This document shows, in pieces, positions 1 through 8,682 of a stretch of DNA of 64,000 bases. The stretch's first letter is position 1; each line of letters opens with the position of its first letter. The notes beneath the pieces are model-generated. The model saw nothing but the letters and a program-made list of their open reading frames with translations. It was not told the origin of the DNA and made no database searches. This DNA is from Pelagicoccus sp. SDUM812003 (GTDB taxonomy: Bacteria > Verrucomicrobiota > Verrucomicrobiia > Opitutales > Opitutaceae). The stretch covers positions 186,001-250,000 of the forward strand of contig NZ_JARXHY010000006.1 in the NCBI RefSeq assembly GCF_031127815.1, in the 5' to 3' direction. Position numbers and translations under genes: made by a program.

Positions 1-1017
1 CTGCAGGGCGCGTTGCTCGCGACGATGCACCTGTTGGCGCGTGATCCCTGTCTCGCGTGAGACGTGCGCGAGCGAATGGTCTGCTCCCTGGCGTTCGACG
101 CCGTAGCGAAGCTGGATAACCTGTCGCTGTTTCTCCGTTAGCTGGGCGAGCGCCGAGCAAACCAGCTCTCGTTCGTCGTTCGCCTCGGCTAACGCGGCCG
201 GGCAAGGTCCAGCTTCCACCATCGCTTCGGCCTCGTTTTGCGGAAAGTCGAGCTGCAGTACGCCCGCTCGCAGCGCCTCTCTCAGCTCGCTGTGCGCGTC
301 AATGCGCCGAGTCGAGTCTTCCGGATCGCCTCTGAGGGCTTGAGAGATGAGATTGATCGGGGCTTTTACCGGAAGACGCTGCCGCATGGCAAAGTTCGTC
401 ATGGCGCGCTTGATCCAGTGTCGGGCGTAGCTGGCGAAGCATCGATTCGGGTCCGCATGATCGATGGCTCGCAGTAGAGCGAGCCGCCCTTCCTGCATGG
501 CGTCCTCGGCTCCCGAGCTTTTCCAGCGACCGCGTGGGAGGCATGTGGCGACCAGCGGCTCGAAGCGTCCGTACAGGACGCTTTGGTCCTCCTTGTAGCC
601 TTGATACTTGGCGGCAATTCGAAGCCTGGTCAGCGAGCGCAGCGACTGCCAATGGCTCGCGGAGGGAGCGGCGAAGTCTGTCCGAGCGACGTAGCTTGTG
701 ACGGCCCAATGTCGAGCCAGGCGCTTCGATTCCGCGTGAGTGGGCTTGGTTAGCTCGCCTTCGCCCATCGCCTGCAGGATGACTTCGAACTTCTGCTGAA
801 GCGGCAAGCTAAGCAGGGCCTTGCGGAGCGAGATGCCACGTCGCTGTCCTTTGAATCCCAGCTGCGACGCCGCGAGAGCGATCTCCCCCTCCCATTCCGC
901 TTTGGTTATCATCCAATCCAAGGCGGAGCGAACGCGAGCGATCCGCAAAAACGCGGGGCGATTCGCGGGGTCGTTCGCAGGGAGCTCCGCAGATTGGTCT
1001 CGTGAAATCGTGGGCAT
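1..1017 (-). CDS. Sigma-70 family RNA polymerase sigma factor (partial, C-terminus off window)
   Basis: The minus-strand frame starts at an ATG at 1017 and is still open at base 1, giving 339 residues. The first ~130 residues are not recognisable. A sigma region 2-like segment follows near residues 150-215 (AEDAMQEGRLALLRAID, then YARHWIKRAMTNFAMRQ). The part next to the edge reads QLTEKQRQVIQLRYGVE followed by VSRETGITRQQVHRREQRA, a clear region 4 helix-turn-helix for -35 recognition. The family directs core RNA polymerase to promoters. The long N-terminal extension is unlike standard region 1 and unlike the short ECF type. The true end lies outside the window. Family assignment is firm; the subgroup is unknown. 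Confidence 0.82.
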   Translation of the reverse strand, partial: MPTISRDQSAELPANDPANRPAFLRIARVRSALDWMITKAEWEGEIALAASQLGFKGQRRGISLRKALLSLPLQQKFEVILQAMGEGELTKPTHAESKRLARHWAVTSYVARTDFAAPSASHWQSLRSLTRLRIAAKYQGYKEDQSVLYGRFEPLVATCLPRGRWKSSGAEDAMQEGRLALLRAIDHADPNRCFASYARHWIKRAMTNFAMRQRLPVKAPINLISQALRGDPEDSTRRIDAHSELREALRAGVLQLDFPQNEAEAMVEAGPCPAALAEANDERELVCSALAQLTEKQRQVIQLRYGVERQGADHSLAHVSRETGITRQQVHRREQRALQ

Positions 1018-1123
1018 CTTAGGCTGGCGGCGCTGCTAGATTCGCAAGGAAGCAGGAGTCGCGCAAGACCCTTTGCTGGGTTGGACTGGGACTGTACCGG
1101 GTCTAACCATGCCGCTCATGTCG

Positions 1124-1155
1124 AAGGCGTCGCCGAGCGAAGCGAGCAACGCCTT
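1124..1155. other. Hairpin between sigma gene and tRNA
   Basis: AAGGCGT and ACGCCTT form a 7-bp inverted repeat around an 18-base spacer that itself contains CGC/GCG complementarity. There is no T-tract on either side, so it is not a convincing terminator. Its role is unknown. Confidence 0.35.
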
Positions 1156-1221
1156 GGAAAAGTGTGAATCAGGGGCTTGTTTTTGAAACGGAATTCTGCT
1201 GGTTTTCACGCTCCATCCAAT

Positions 1222-1308
1222 GCCCTGGTGGCGGAATCGGTAGACGCAGCGGACTTAAAATCCGCTGTCCGCAAGGACGTGTGGGTTCGAGTCCCACCCT
1301 GGGCACCA
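1222..1308 (+). tRNA. trnL: tRNA-Leu (anticodon UAA)
   Basis: An 87-base class II tRNA cloverleaf can be drawn by eye. It has acceptor arm GCCCTGG / CCTGGGC with discriminator A, a D-arm with GGTAGAC, and anticodon stem AGCGGA / TCCGCT around loop CTTAAAA (anticodon UAA, reads UUA). A variable arm (GTCC GCAA GGAC) and T-arm GTGGG TTCGAGT CCCAC follow, and CCA is encoded. The fifth acceptor pair is a U-U mismatch by this alignment. The gene stands alone, upstream of a gene on the opposite strand. Confidence 0.96.
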
Positions 1309-1312
1309 TTGT

Positions 1313-1337
1313 TAAGTCGCTTTTGATAGGCGACTTA
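1313..1337 (+). terminator. Possible tRNA terminator hairpin
   Basis: TAAGTCGC and GCGACTTA form a perfect 8-bp stem with a 9-base loop, five bases after the tRNA CCA end. No T-run follows, so factor-independent termination is uncertain; it may instead act in 3' processing. Confidence 0.4.
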
Positions 1338-1552
1338 TGGGCTTGGTGGTCGTCTCGTTTCCCAGTTGGGTTTCAGAGTCGTTTGGAATCTATCCGGTTT
1401 CTGTTCAGATTCTATCCAATGCTTACGTCTGGGCGCTGATCTGTGAGATATAGAAGGCTGGTCGACTATCGAGCGCCTTTGGGCGTCTAGTTGGAATTCT
1501 GGCGATCTATTGCACGGCAAAAGAGAGGCTTCGGTTTTCTCGTTTGTCCCGT

Positions 1553-2917
1553 TTAGTCCCTGTTGCGCACGGCATCTTCTACTTGTTGGTAGAGGACCTG
1601 AATGGAATCGCTTGACTGAAGCTTGAGGGCCCGTGCGACGTAGGGTTGGGATTCCGAGAATCGCTTTTCTTCGATGAGCAGCTTTGCTCGGGTCAAGACG
1701 GCAGGGTATTCAGCTTCCGGATCTCTTTCCGCCCTGTCGAGAAGGAGGTAGGCTTTGTCGCGTTTATCGGCTTCGATGTAGCGTCGAGCGAGCTTGACCA
1801 AAGCCTTCCCGTTGGTGGGGTCGAACTGAGTCGCTTCTTCGAGGCGCTCGATAGAAGCGTAAAGATCGCCTTCATGGTAGGCGATTTCGGCTGCGATCGA
1901 GTAATAGCTAAATCGGGTGTCAGAGTCCGTTGGATACGAGGTTATTTCGATCTTGGAGAAAAGGTCTTTGGCGAGCTCGATTTGCTCGTTTCGGATCAAA
2001 ACGTTGGTCGCCGCGATCAGGAAACTGATGTCGCTCGATTCCGCGAGGGGAGCCGCGTCGAGGTAGGCATCGCTGGCTGGTCCGAATAGTCCCAGATTTG
2101 AGTACAGGTTTCCTAGCTGGTACAAGGACTGGAAGTTGGCTTTTCCGATCGATCTTACGATTTCGAGATTTCGTGCAGCTTGTCGCAAGTTTTCGATAGC
2201 GAGGTAAGCGTTGGCTTGGGCTAGCCAGTAGTCAGTATCGTTGGGACGTCGGGCGATGAGTTCATCCTGGGTGTGGATAGCCTCGGCGAAACGGTCCGCT
2301 TCGAGGTAGACCTGGGCTTTGCCCTCGAGCCAGTCGAGGTTGTTCGGCTCGCTTAGCATGGCTCGGTCGTAGGCCACTTCCGCGGAGATGAAATTTCCCT
2401 GGCGGAAATGACAGTATCCCAGCATGCCGAAGGTGCTGGGTTTGGTGTCTCCGAGCTCGACGGCTTTCAGGAAGGAAACGAGAGCGTTTCGCGTATCGTC
2501 GCTGCGCAGCTTTAGGACGCCGAGATTTGTCCACGCTCTTTGAAAGTCGGGAAATTTTTCGATAGCGGTCTTGTATTGCTCTTCGGCGAGGAAGTACTCG
2601 TCGTTTTCGAAATAGACGTTTCCCAGCAGATAGTTGAAAGTGGCGCTCCTCGGGGCGTCGCCGACGGTCATGCTCTCGAGCAAGGTCTGGGCGTATTCAC
2701 GATTCACGCGCATCATGGGTGCGAGCTTCTCGAGGATCTGCACTTCGAGTTCATCGATAGGGGGCTCCTTCTCCGAGAGCACGCCGTAGCTGGCGGTGAA
2801 ACGTTTTTCGAATTCGTCTCCTTCGAGATCGGGGCGTCCCCAGTCCTTGGATACTATCGTAGTGGTTGCGGCGAGGCAAAGAAGTAGGGTGATGAAGGCT
2901 TTGATGGGTTGGCTCAT
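1553..2917 (-). CDS. Secreted tetratricopeptide-repeat protein, last gene of TonB2-like operon
   Basis: A 454-aa protein with an N-terminal signal peptide (hydrophobic run IKAFITLLLCLAATTTIVS) and TPR helices over most of residues 90-440 (for example FNYLLGNVYFENDEYFLAEEQYKTA). TPR arrays mediate protein-protein contacts, and the signal peptide puts it in the periplasm. Its ATG overlaps the stop of tonB by four bases (ATGA), so translation is probably coupled. In gamma-proteobacterial TonB2 clusters a TPR protein also follows tonB, which supports a role as an accessory of the energy-transduction complex. No catalytic motif is visible. Confidence 0.85.
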   Translation of the reverse strand: MSQPIKAFITLLLCLAATTTIVSKDWGRPDLEGDEFEKRFTASYGVLSEKEPPIDELEVQILEKLAPMMRVNREYAQTLLESMTVGDAPRSATFNYLLGNVYFENDEYFLAEEQYKTAIEKFPDFQRAWTNLGVLKLRSDDTRNALVSFLKAVELGDTKPSTFGMLGYCHFRQGNFISAEVAYDRAMLSEPNNLDWLEGKAQVYLEADRFAEAIHTQDELIARRPNDTDYWLAQANAYLAIENLRQAARNLEIVRSIGKANFQSLYQLGNLYSNLGLFGPASDAYLDAAPLAESSDISFLIAATNVLIRNEQIELAKDLFSKIEITSYPTDSDTRFSYYSIAAEIAYHEGDLYASIERLEEATQFDPTNGKALVKLARRYIEADKRDKAYLLLDRAERDPEAEYPAVLTRAKLLIEEKRFSESQPYVARALKLQSSDSIQVLYQQVEDAVRNRD

Positions 2918-3609
2918 GGCGAAAAGGGATCTCGAGTGTTGGCGCCGAAGGTGAACTTGTGCTGTACCCAGCTGTTTACGGGTTTGCCGTCTTTCTTGGC
3001 GGGTTCCAAGTACCAGCCTTCGATGTATCGTTCGATAAAGGGGACTATTTCCGGGATAGGACAGTCGAGCACGTGTATATTGGCTGTCCTGCCTTCGGCG
3101 GTCACGGTGTAGAGAACCATGAAGGTTATGGGCTTGTTCCTGTGACCTCTGAGATACCGAGCGGGGATGTCGAGGTTCTTGTGATAGGTACGCTTCGGCT
3201 TTTCCGTAACCTCGTTTTGCGAATAGATTTTTAGGGTGTCTAATCCGTCTGTCTTGTAGTTGCCGATGCTGTCATCGATGTCGAATTCGGTTTGCGTGAG
3301 CTCCTGTGGTTTTAATCCGAAATCGACGTCTAGAAAGCCAAGCGGAATGCTGGAGGGGCCATCGACTACTGGAAGATCGAAGCTGATAGAGACTGTGTTT
3401 TGCTCGGGCGGAGGTTCTTTTTGGGGAGGGGGTGGTGGTGGGGGGAGATGGAATTCGGATATCGGCTCCGTCTCGGGTTGTCGCTCGACCCGTATGTTGG
3501 ATTGCATCACGCCTATGCTGAGGAAAACCGCGACCGCGGTGGCGAGCGCGCCCAAGTAGGGCGCGAAACCGCGCGCGCTGTGTTTTAGGTCCTGTTCGAG
3601 ACTGAGCAT
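2914..3609 (-). CDS. tonB: TonB-like energy transducer
   Basis: A 231-aa protein with a short cytoplasmic N-terminus, one membrane segment (about residues 17-35, YLGALATAVAVFLSIGVM), then a proline-rich stretch (HLPPPPPPPQKEPPPEQ) and a C-terminal domain containing ARYLRGHRNKPITFMVLYTV and a GWYLEPAKKDGKPV-type TonB_C ending. TonB transmits proton-motive force from ExbB/ExbD to outer-membrane receptors. The frame is open further upstream, but that part lies inside exbD in another frame, so the ATG at 3609, 11 bases after the exbD stop, is the sensible start. The protein is compact, as in TonB2-type systems. Confidence 0.88.
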   Translation of the reverse strand: MLSLEQDLKHSARGFAPYLGALATAVAVFLSIGVMQSNIRVERQPETEPISEFHLPPPPPPPQKEPPPEQNTVSISFDLPVVDGPSSIPLGFLDVDFGLKPQELTQTEFDIDDSIGNYKTDGLDTLKIYSQNEVTEKPKRTYHKNLDIPARYLRGHRNKPITFMVLYTVTAEGRTANIHVLDCPIPEIVPFIERYIEGWYLEPAKKDGKPVNSWVQHKFTFGANTRDPFSP

Positions 3610-3620
3610 TCCGCTTGCTT

Positions 3621-4022
3621 CTACTGTTTGGTGGCGAAGTGGATGTTCTTGGCTCCGGCTGCCTTGGCCTCTCCGTACACGCGGGCGAACGCTCCGTGAC
3701 TCGTGCCGGAATCCGCTTGTATGATGACGCCGCTCTCTTCCGTAGTGAGTATTCTTTGGATACGTGGACGGACTCCAGATACGCCGATTTCCTCGCCGCC
3801 GTAGTAGACTCGGTCGTCTGCGGAGATGGCGATAAGAATGGAATTCTTGTCGAGCGCTTGGGTGGAGGCAGCCTGAGGTTTGTTCACTTCGATTCCCGAC
3901 TCCTCCACAAAGACGGTAGTTACGATGAAGAAGATAAGCAGGATGAAGATGCAATCGATCATAGGGGATAGATTGATATCCACCTTTTCATCCGAATCGT
4001 ACTTTTCTCGGGCTCTGCTCAT
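3621..4022 (-). CDS. exbD: ExbD/TolR-type biopolymer transporter
   Basis: A 133-aa protein with a charged cytoplasmic N-terminus, one membrane helix (about residues 23-40, [17 protein letters not shown]) preceded by the conserved INLSPMID, and a periplasmic ExbD domain. The Asp in the membrane segment is the family's proton-path residue. It forms the stator with ExbB and drives TonB. The start overlaps the upstream exbB stop by four bases (ATGA). Length and topology are standard for ExbD. Confidence 0.93.
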   Translation of the reverse strand: MSRAREKYDSDEKVDINLSPMIDCIFILLIFFIVTTVFVEESGIEVNKPQAASTQALDKNSILIAISADDRVYYGGEEIGVSGVRPRIQRILTTEESGVIIQADSGTSHGAFARVYGEAKAAGAKNIHFATKQ

Positions 4023-4537
4023 CGATGAATCGTCTGTCTCATGGTTTGCAGCTCGAACGCGGCGAGCTTCTGCTCGATACCGCGAGCGATGCGCGAAACG
4101 AGCTGGGTGTAGAAGATGCCAACGATGGAAATCATGAGACCGGTTTGGGTGGTGATGAGAGCGACTTTTACGCCATCGGCTACCGCTTGCGTGGTGTCGA
4201 CTCCTGCTTCAGCGCCGATGCCCTTGAAGGTCTCCAGCATTCCGATCACCGTTCCCAAAAGGCCTAGCAGCGGAGCGGCTACGATGAGTACGTTGGCGTA
4301 CTTGAGTTGGCGGGCGATTAGGTGGGTGAACCTTTCGCGAAAAGCGATGATGGCGTCTCTCGGTTCCGAGGTGGCGTATTTCTCAATCGCTTCCTGTATC
4401 TTGATCTTTGATACGAAGCGCAGCAGTCCGATGGCGTTCCGATAGAGAAGGAGGGAGAGGATGGCGAGCGGTATCATGATCGGGCCGCCACTGAGAACCG
4501 TGTCCCAAAGTCTGCTAAACTCGAGTTCGTTGATCAT
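4019..4537 (-). CDS. exbB: ExbB/TolQ-type proton channel protein (small)
   Basis: A 172-aa MotA/TolQ/ExbB-family protein with three membrane segments: near residues 16-38, 81-103 ([20 protein letters not shown], the family signature) and 118-140 ([20 protein letters not shown]). It partners ExbD in the inner-membrane motor. The frame could begin at 4588, but the ATG at 4537 gives a family-typical N-terminus and has an AAGGAG upstream, although 16 bases away. Either start overlaps the upstream gene, which implies coupled translation. Confidence 0.9.
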   Translation of the reverse strand: MINELEFSRLWDTVLSGGPIMIPLAILSLLLYRNAIGLLRFVSKIKIQEAIEKYATSEPRDAIIAFRERFTHLIARQLKYANVLIVAAPLLGLLGTVIGMLETFKGIGAEAGVDTTQAVADGVKVALITTQTGLMISIVGIFYTQLVSRIARGIEQKLAAFELQTMRQTIHR

Positions 4538-5942
4538 CTGCTGAAAGCGCTTTCTCCTTGGACAGTTGACGACCAAAAACATCTGCAACGTCTTCCATCG
4601 CCGCGATGCGACTGCGCATCATGCGACTGAATACACCATGAAGAACGAGGGCGGGTATGGCGACGATCAGGCCGAGCTCCGTAGTGATGAGAGCTTCGGA
4701 AATGCCGGAGGAAAGCGACTTTGCATCGCCGGTACCGAATACTTCAATCAAGGTGAAGGTCTTGATCATGCCGACAACGGTCCCTAGCAGGCCCATGAGT
4801 GGAGCGACTGCAGCGGTGGTGGCGAGGAAGGGGAGAAATCGCTGCAGGCGTGGGCGCTGCTGCACGATGACCGTTTCCATAGCCTCCAGGGCTAGCTCGG
4901 GTCCGGCTTTTGCGAATTCGATTCCTGTCGAAAGCACCTTTCGCACAGGACCTTTGACGTCAGAGATCGAGTCTTCGGCGACATGGCTATCATCCTGTAT
5001 TGACGATTTCGCTACAGAACGAGGGTCTGCTGTCAGGTCGATGGTGGTGGCGCGCAGATCGAACATTTTTAGAATGGCGACAAGCAGAGACAGGCCCCCA
5101 AGAGCGAGAATAGCGTAGCCGACCCAGCCGCCTTTGGCGAGGTGCTGGAGAGCAGAGCCTTTCGCTTCTTTCAACAAGTTGGCTTTCCCTTGAGATGCGT
5201 CGACGATCAGAGAGCCTTTTCCGGTGGAAAACAGTTGAGAGACCTCTTCGTTGAAATCCGATGGAAATGGCTTCAGTCGAGGTTCGATGGTGCCTGGGTT
5301 GAACTCCAGGAAGCCGGTATGCGAACCGCCGGCCGAGTGAAAATAGGCCGTCGGTCCGAGGACAAGGATCGTGCCATCCTTGACGCCTCCGGTAGGTGTG
5401 ATCGCCCTGCCTTCGAATGGAAGCCCGCCTAGCAGAGCCTCTTGTCGCTCGATGCCGGCGTCAATGGCTTGGAAGAATATCGGTATGCGATTCTCTGGCA
5501 GGTCGTCTACAGAATCGAGTTCAGTGCGGATTTTGAAGAGAGGCTCTCGGTGCCGTTGGTCCTCGGCGATATGAAGTCGGCTTTCGAAGTTGTTCAAGTA
5601 TTCGGATAGAACGCCACTGTTGTACTGCAGCTGTGTATCCATTTCGCTGATGCGTTGGTTGATGCGCTCGAGATCGATTTGCAGCGTTTCCGCGGAGCGT
5701 TGAGCCTTGGTCCGCTCGTCTCGTCGTTTGACCAAAAGGTTTTCGAGTCGATTTATTTCCGAGACGAGCTCGAGCCTTTCGTCGCCGATCTCGCTGAGGA
5801 AGGCTTGATAGTCTTGGAGGGCTTCCTCGATGCGCTGATCTCGGTCGGCGAGCAGTTTCTCGTAGTTTGCCGACTGCGAGTGAGCGATTGGGAGCAGCGC
5901 GAGCGAGGCGAGCGTGAGGACGACAGAGGTGGGGTGACTCAT
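4515..5942 (-). CDS. TtpC-like large MotA/TolQ/ExbB protein with periplasmic coiled-coil domain
   Basis: A 475-aa protein. A signal-like N-terminus (VVLTLASLALLPIAHS) leads into a coiled-coil region (residues ~25-110) and a periplasmic domain to about residue 265. A membrane helix follows (WVGYAILALGGLSLLVAIL), then an ExbB core with PLMGLLGTVVGMIKTF and a final helix ALITTELGLIVAIPALVLHG. This two-part build matches TtpC, which in Vibrio joins ExbB2/ExbD2/TonB2. The gene overlaps the DUF3450 gene upstream by four bases (ATGA) and exbB downstream by 23. Domain calls are by eye; the TtpC relationship rests on architecture plus gene order. Confidence 0.85.
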   Translation of the reverse strand: MSHPTSVVLTLASLALLPIAHSQSANYEKLLADRDQRIEEALQDYQAFLSEIGDERLELVSEINRLENLLVKRRDERTKAQRSAETLQIDLERINQRISEMDTQLQYNSGVLSEYLNNFESRLHIAEDQRHREPLFKIRTELDSVDDLPENRIPIFFQAIDAGIERQEALLGGLPFEGRAITPTGGVKDGTILVLGPTAYFHSAGGSHTGFLEFNPGTIEPRLKPFPSDFNEEVSQLFSTGKGSLIVDASQGKANLLKEAKGSALQHLAKGGWVGYAILALGGLSLLVAILKMFDLRATTIDLTADPRSVAKSSIQDDSHVAEDSISDVKGPVRKVLSTGIEFAKAGPELALEAMETVIVQQRPRLQRFLPFLATTAAVAPLMGLLGTVVGMIKTFTLIEVFGTGDAKSLSSGISEALITTELGLIVAIPALVLHGVFSRMMRSRIAAMEDVADVFGRQLSKEKALSADDQRTRV

Positions 5943-6718
5943 TTCTGACGTTCTCCAAGATCAATTTGGAAGGGCACGCTGACTGCTATCGGGTCCTCGA
6001 GCTTGTCGTAGACGTGGAAGATGCGCTTAATCGCGGGGCTGCTTTCATCGAAGTCGATCCATTGCCATCCATCCAGATCAGGCTTGAGCAGCCAGGCTCG
6101 TTCCCCGGTCAGGTCAGTCGCGAATCCGTGGGAGAGTCCCCAGTAGAGAGCTCTCACTTCGATCGTATTTCCATCGTCGACTGAGCGGATGGAGTGGGAG
6201 AGAGTGAGGCTTTGATTGAATTCGTCGATGGTGGTCATGATGGCGACCACGTTTTGCAGGCGGTTTGGCAGGGGAACGTTTTGCTCGGACTCGCCTGGGA
6301 TTTTTGCGAGCAGGCTTCGCAGCTTATCCTTCAGGGGGTCGGGCAATCGCTCGCTCAAGGCTTGGAGTCGCTGCTCGTAGCCGTCGATGCGCTGGGCGAT
6401 TTGCTGGCCGAGCTCGCTATGGGCGCTTTCCTTGAGCCGAGCGGCCGAGGTCCGCTCTTCGAGCTCTTCGATCGAGTGTCGGTAGTACGCAAGGCTCTCC
6501 TCGGCGGAGCTGAGGCTGGACTGCAGGGTTTCGATAGAGGTTTTCAGCACCTCCTTGTCGGTCCTCCAAGCAGCCTTTTCTTCAGCAAGTCTGGTGCGGA
6601 GATCGATCCATTTGTCGGTCTTTTGCTTGAGTTGGTCGAGCTCGGTAGCTGGGAGCAGGGCAGGCGCGAGAATTGCGAGAGCGAGCAGGAGGCTACTCGC
6701 GGATTTGAGAATGGGCAT
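5939..6718 (-). CDS. DUF3450-family periplasmic coiled-coil protein
   Basis: A 259-aa protein with a signal peptide (SASSLLLALAILAPALLPA), a long charged coiled coil (residues ~27-120) and a C-terminal globular part ending in a segment like YWGLSHGFATD...ERAWLLKPDLDGWQW. This build, and its place directly before a TtpC-like gene with an ATGA overlap, matches DUF3450, a periplasmic family regularly found in TonB2-type clusters. Its biochemical role is not established. It probably spans the periplasm and contacts the TtpC-like partner (inference). Confidence 0.8.
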   Translation of the reverse strand: MPILKSASSLLLALAILAPALLPATELDQLKQKTDKWIDLRTRLAEEKAAWRTDKEVLKTSIETLQSSLSSAEESLAYYRHSIEELEERTSAARLKESAHSELGQQIAQRIDGYEQRLQALSERLPDPLKDKLRSLLAKIPGESEQNVPLPNRLQNVVAIMTTIDEFNQSLTLSHSIRSVDDGNTIEVRALYWGLSHGFATDLTGERAWLLKPDLDGWQWIDFDESSPAIKRIFHVYDKLEDPIAVSVPFQIDLGERQK

Positions 6719-6807
6719 AGGGATGGGAATCGCGATTGGAGGCTAGGAGGCCAGTTGCCGGGGGCTGCAACGGGCTGAGAAGCGGGTCGACGTTCGAAGC
6801 TATCAGA

Positions 6808-8682
6808 CTAGAGTCGAATCATCTCGATGGCCTTTTGTTGGAGCTCAGGCGAATCTTTGAGGGCGCTCGCAGCCACGCTTGCCAAGAGCTCCTTCCGAAG
6901 CGTTTCTGGGCTGATGGAAGGATCTGTGGCCGCTTCTTTCAGATGAAGGCGTTCCGTTTCCGAAAGTTCGAATTCGCTGAAGCTCGCTTTGAGGGAGAGA
7001 GCAAGGATAAGCGTCTGCAAGTCACCTGTCTGTGCAGCTCTTTCAAGATAATGATCCCCAGCCGACTGCATGAGCGTCTCCAGTTTGTTGGCGCAGGCGG
7101 AAGCGAATTCGAGATAGAACAGATCCTCGCTCGATTTTACGGCTTCTTCCGAATAGTCGCCTGAGTCGACGCTCGGGTCTCGGCGGTCGTAGTTGAGATT
7201 GCGAGTCCACTCGCGTTCGCGTTGGAGTTGCACTGAGTCGCTCTGAGAGGGTCCACCTGCTGCGGTTTCCAAGGAGAGGGTGGCGTCGCTTTGAAAGGTA
7301 GTGACGACATGCTGCTTCAAGTAATCGTACTCGGTCGGCTCTTCTTCGCTGATGAGCGTACTTGGGGTCTGGTAGACCAGAGCAAGGGTGTCTAGGTGGA
7401 TTGGCATCGGCGGTTGAGGGGCGTTGGGGTTGGTTGGTTTGCCGCCCTCTATATGTTTTTGAGCCAAAATCATAGACTGTCGTTCCGCATAGGAACCGCC
7501 GATTCCGTTCGGATTCTCCTCTGCGGCCTTCGCTAAATAATCGTCGTGAGAGGTGTCTTCGAGCGTATTTACTCCAAGAGGGCCGCTGGCCCTGTCGCCT
7601 CCATCGTAGTCGTCGATCCAATTCTGGTGGTCGATTTCCCATTGGGCATAGAGCTTCTGGTATCGCTTGGCCTGTTTTTCGTACTTCGCCAGCAGGCCGA
7701 CAAATTCAGGGTTTTCAGTTTCTTCGATCCCGCCGGGAATGGTGGAGGAGACCGTTTTCTCTTCAATGGTTTCGCTCCGGTCGAACTGATCGATTTTCAC
7801 ATTGAGTGAAAGATCCGCTTCCTGAGTCGACGTCGCGGCGACGATGCGATCCCCAGCCTTGCGGGCCAAACTGTCGCGGATGGCTTTGTCGAGTCGGGGA
7901 TCTTGGTGATCCTCGACCTGGATGGACAGCCCGAGGTGGGCATCGGGCTGACGGAGGGCTCTCTTCACCAGAAAGGCTTCGCCTCTGAGAGGTGACGCTC
8001 CGGCGACAGCTGCCTTCCATTTGTCGATGATGAGAGTATCGCTCGCGGCGTAAACGGCCTGTTCAACAGCATCGCCGATGGAGGGGGTGAGTCCGGACGA
8101 ATCAATCGCCTCGCGAATGGAATCGATCTTAGCTTGGTTGTGAGCGTCGACTGCCTTGGTGATCTCCTCTTGGAGTCTCGGAATGATGGAGCTTTCGCGG
8201 AGCCTTTGATTGAGAGCGAGATCGCGGTTCAGATATTGGCTGAAGGCTGACAGTGAGCGCAGGTTTTCGCTAACACGCTCGGATTGTGAAACGCCAGCCA
8301 GCGCTTGCATGATCTCACTCTCGAGCGCTTGGAGCTTCTGTAGTTCGGCTTTCAGGTCCTGGGCTTTCTCGGGCAACAGACCGACCGCTCGCCTAGAGAG
8401 CTCGATGCGTTTGGTGAGATTCGATTCAGGGGTGCGTCGGTACTCCTTCAGAATGGCAAAGTAGGCCTTTTCGGGGGATTGCTGGGGCTGAAAAACGGCT
8501 TTGCTGCCTTCGACTTGCGACTCGTCGGACTGCTGTTCGCGCAGGGCGTTGTCAAACCAGGCGTCGTCGTGCGTCTCTTGGGTATTCTGGCCGAGCAGTC
8601 CGTGGATGGGAGCGGCGAGCAGGCACAGCGCAAGTGAGAAGGGCGTGATAGGGGTGCGGCAGTTTTCTTTGTTGCGTTTCAT
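6808..8682 (-). CDS. Secreted protein of unknown function upstream of the TonB2-like operon
   Basis: A 624-aa protein I do not recognise. I chose the ATG at 8682 because AAGGA stands eight bases before it; the frame could also start at 8703. It has a signal peptide (TPITPFSLALCLLAAPIHGL), a helical region with coiled-coil character (residues ~75-210), a lysine/tyrosine/glutamine-rich helix (YEKQAKRYQKLYAQWE) and acidic loops. No membrane helix or enzyme motif is visible. It lies 89 bases upstream of the DUF3450 gene on the same strand, so it may be the first gene of that operon and a periplasmic or outer-membrane accessory (inference). Confidence 0.75.
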   Translation of the reverse strand: MKRNKENCRTPITPFSLALCLLAAPIHGLLGQNTQETHDDAWFDNALREQQSDESQVEGSKAVFQPQQSPEKAYFAILKEYRRTPESNLTKRIELSRRAVGLLPEKAQDLKAELQKLQALESEIMQALAGVSQSERVSENLRSLSAFSQYLNRDLALNQRLRESSIIPRLQEEITKAVDAHNQAKIDSIREAIDSSGLTPSIGDAVEQAVYAASDTLIIDKWKAAVAGASPLRGEAFLVKRALRQPDAHLGLSIQVEDHQDPRLDKAIRDSLARKAGDRIVAATSTQEADLSLNVKIDQFDRSETIEEKTVSSTIPGGIEETENPEFVGLLAKYEKQAKRYQKLYAQWEIDHQNWIDDYDGGDRASGPLGVNTLEDTSHDDYLAKAAEENPNGIGGSYAERQSMILAQKHIEGGKPTNPNAPQPPMPIHLDTLALVYQTPSTLISEEEPTEYDYLKQHVVTTFQSDATLSLETAAGGPSQSDSVQLQREREWTRNLNYDRRDPSVDSGDYSEEAVKSSEDLFYLEFASACANKLETLMQSAGDHYLERAAQTGDLQTLILALSLKASFSEFELSETERLHLKEAATDPSISPETLRKELLASVAASALKDSPELQQKAIEMIRL

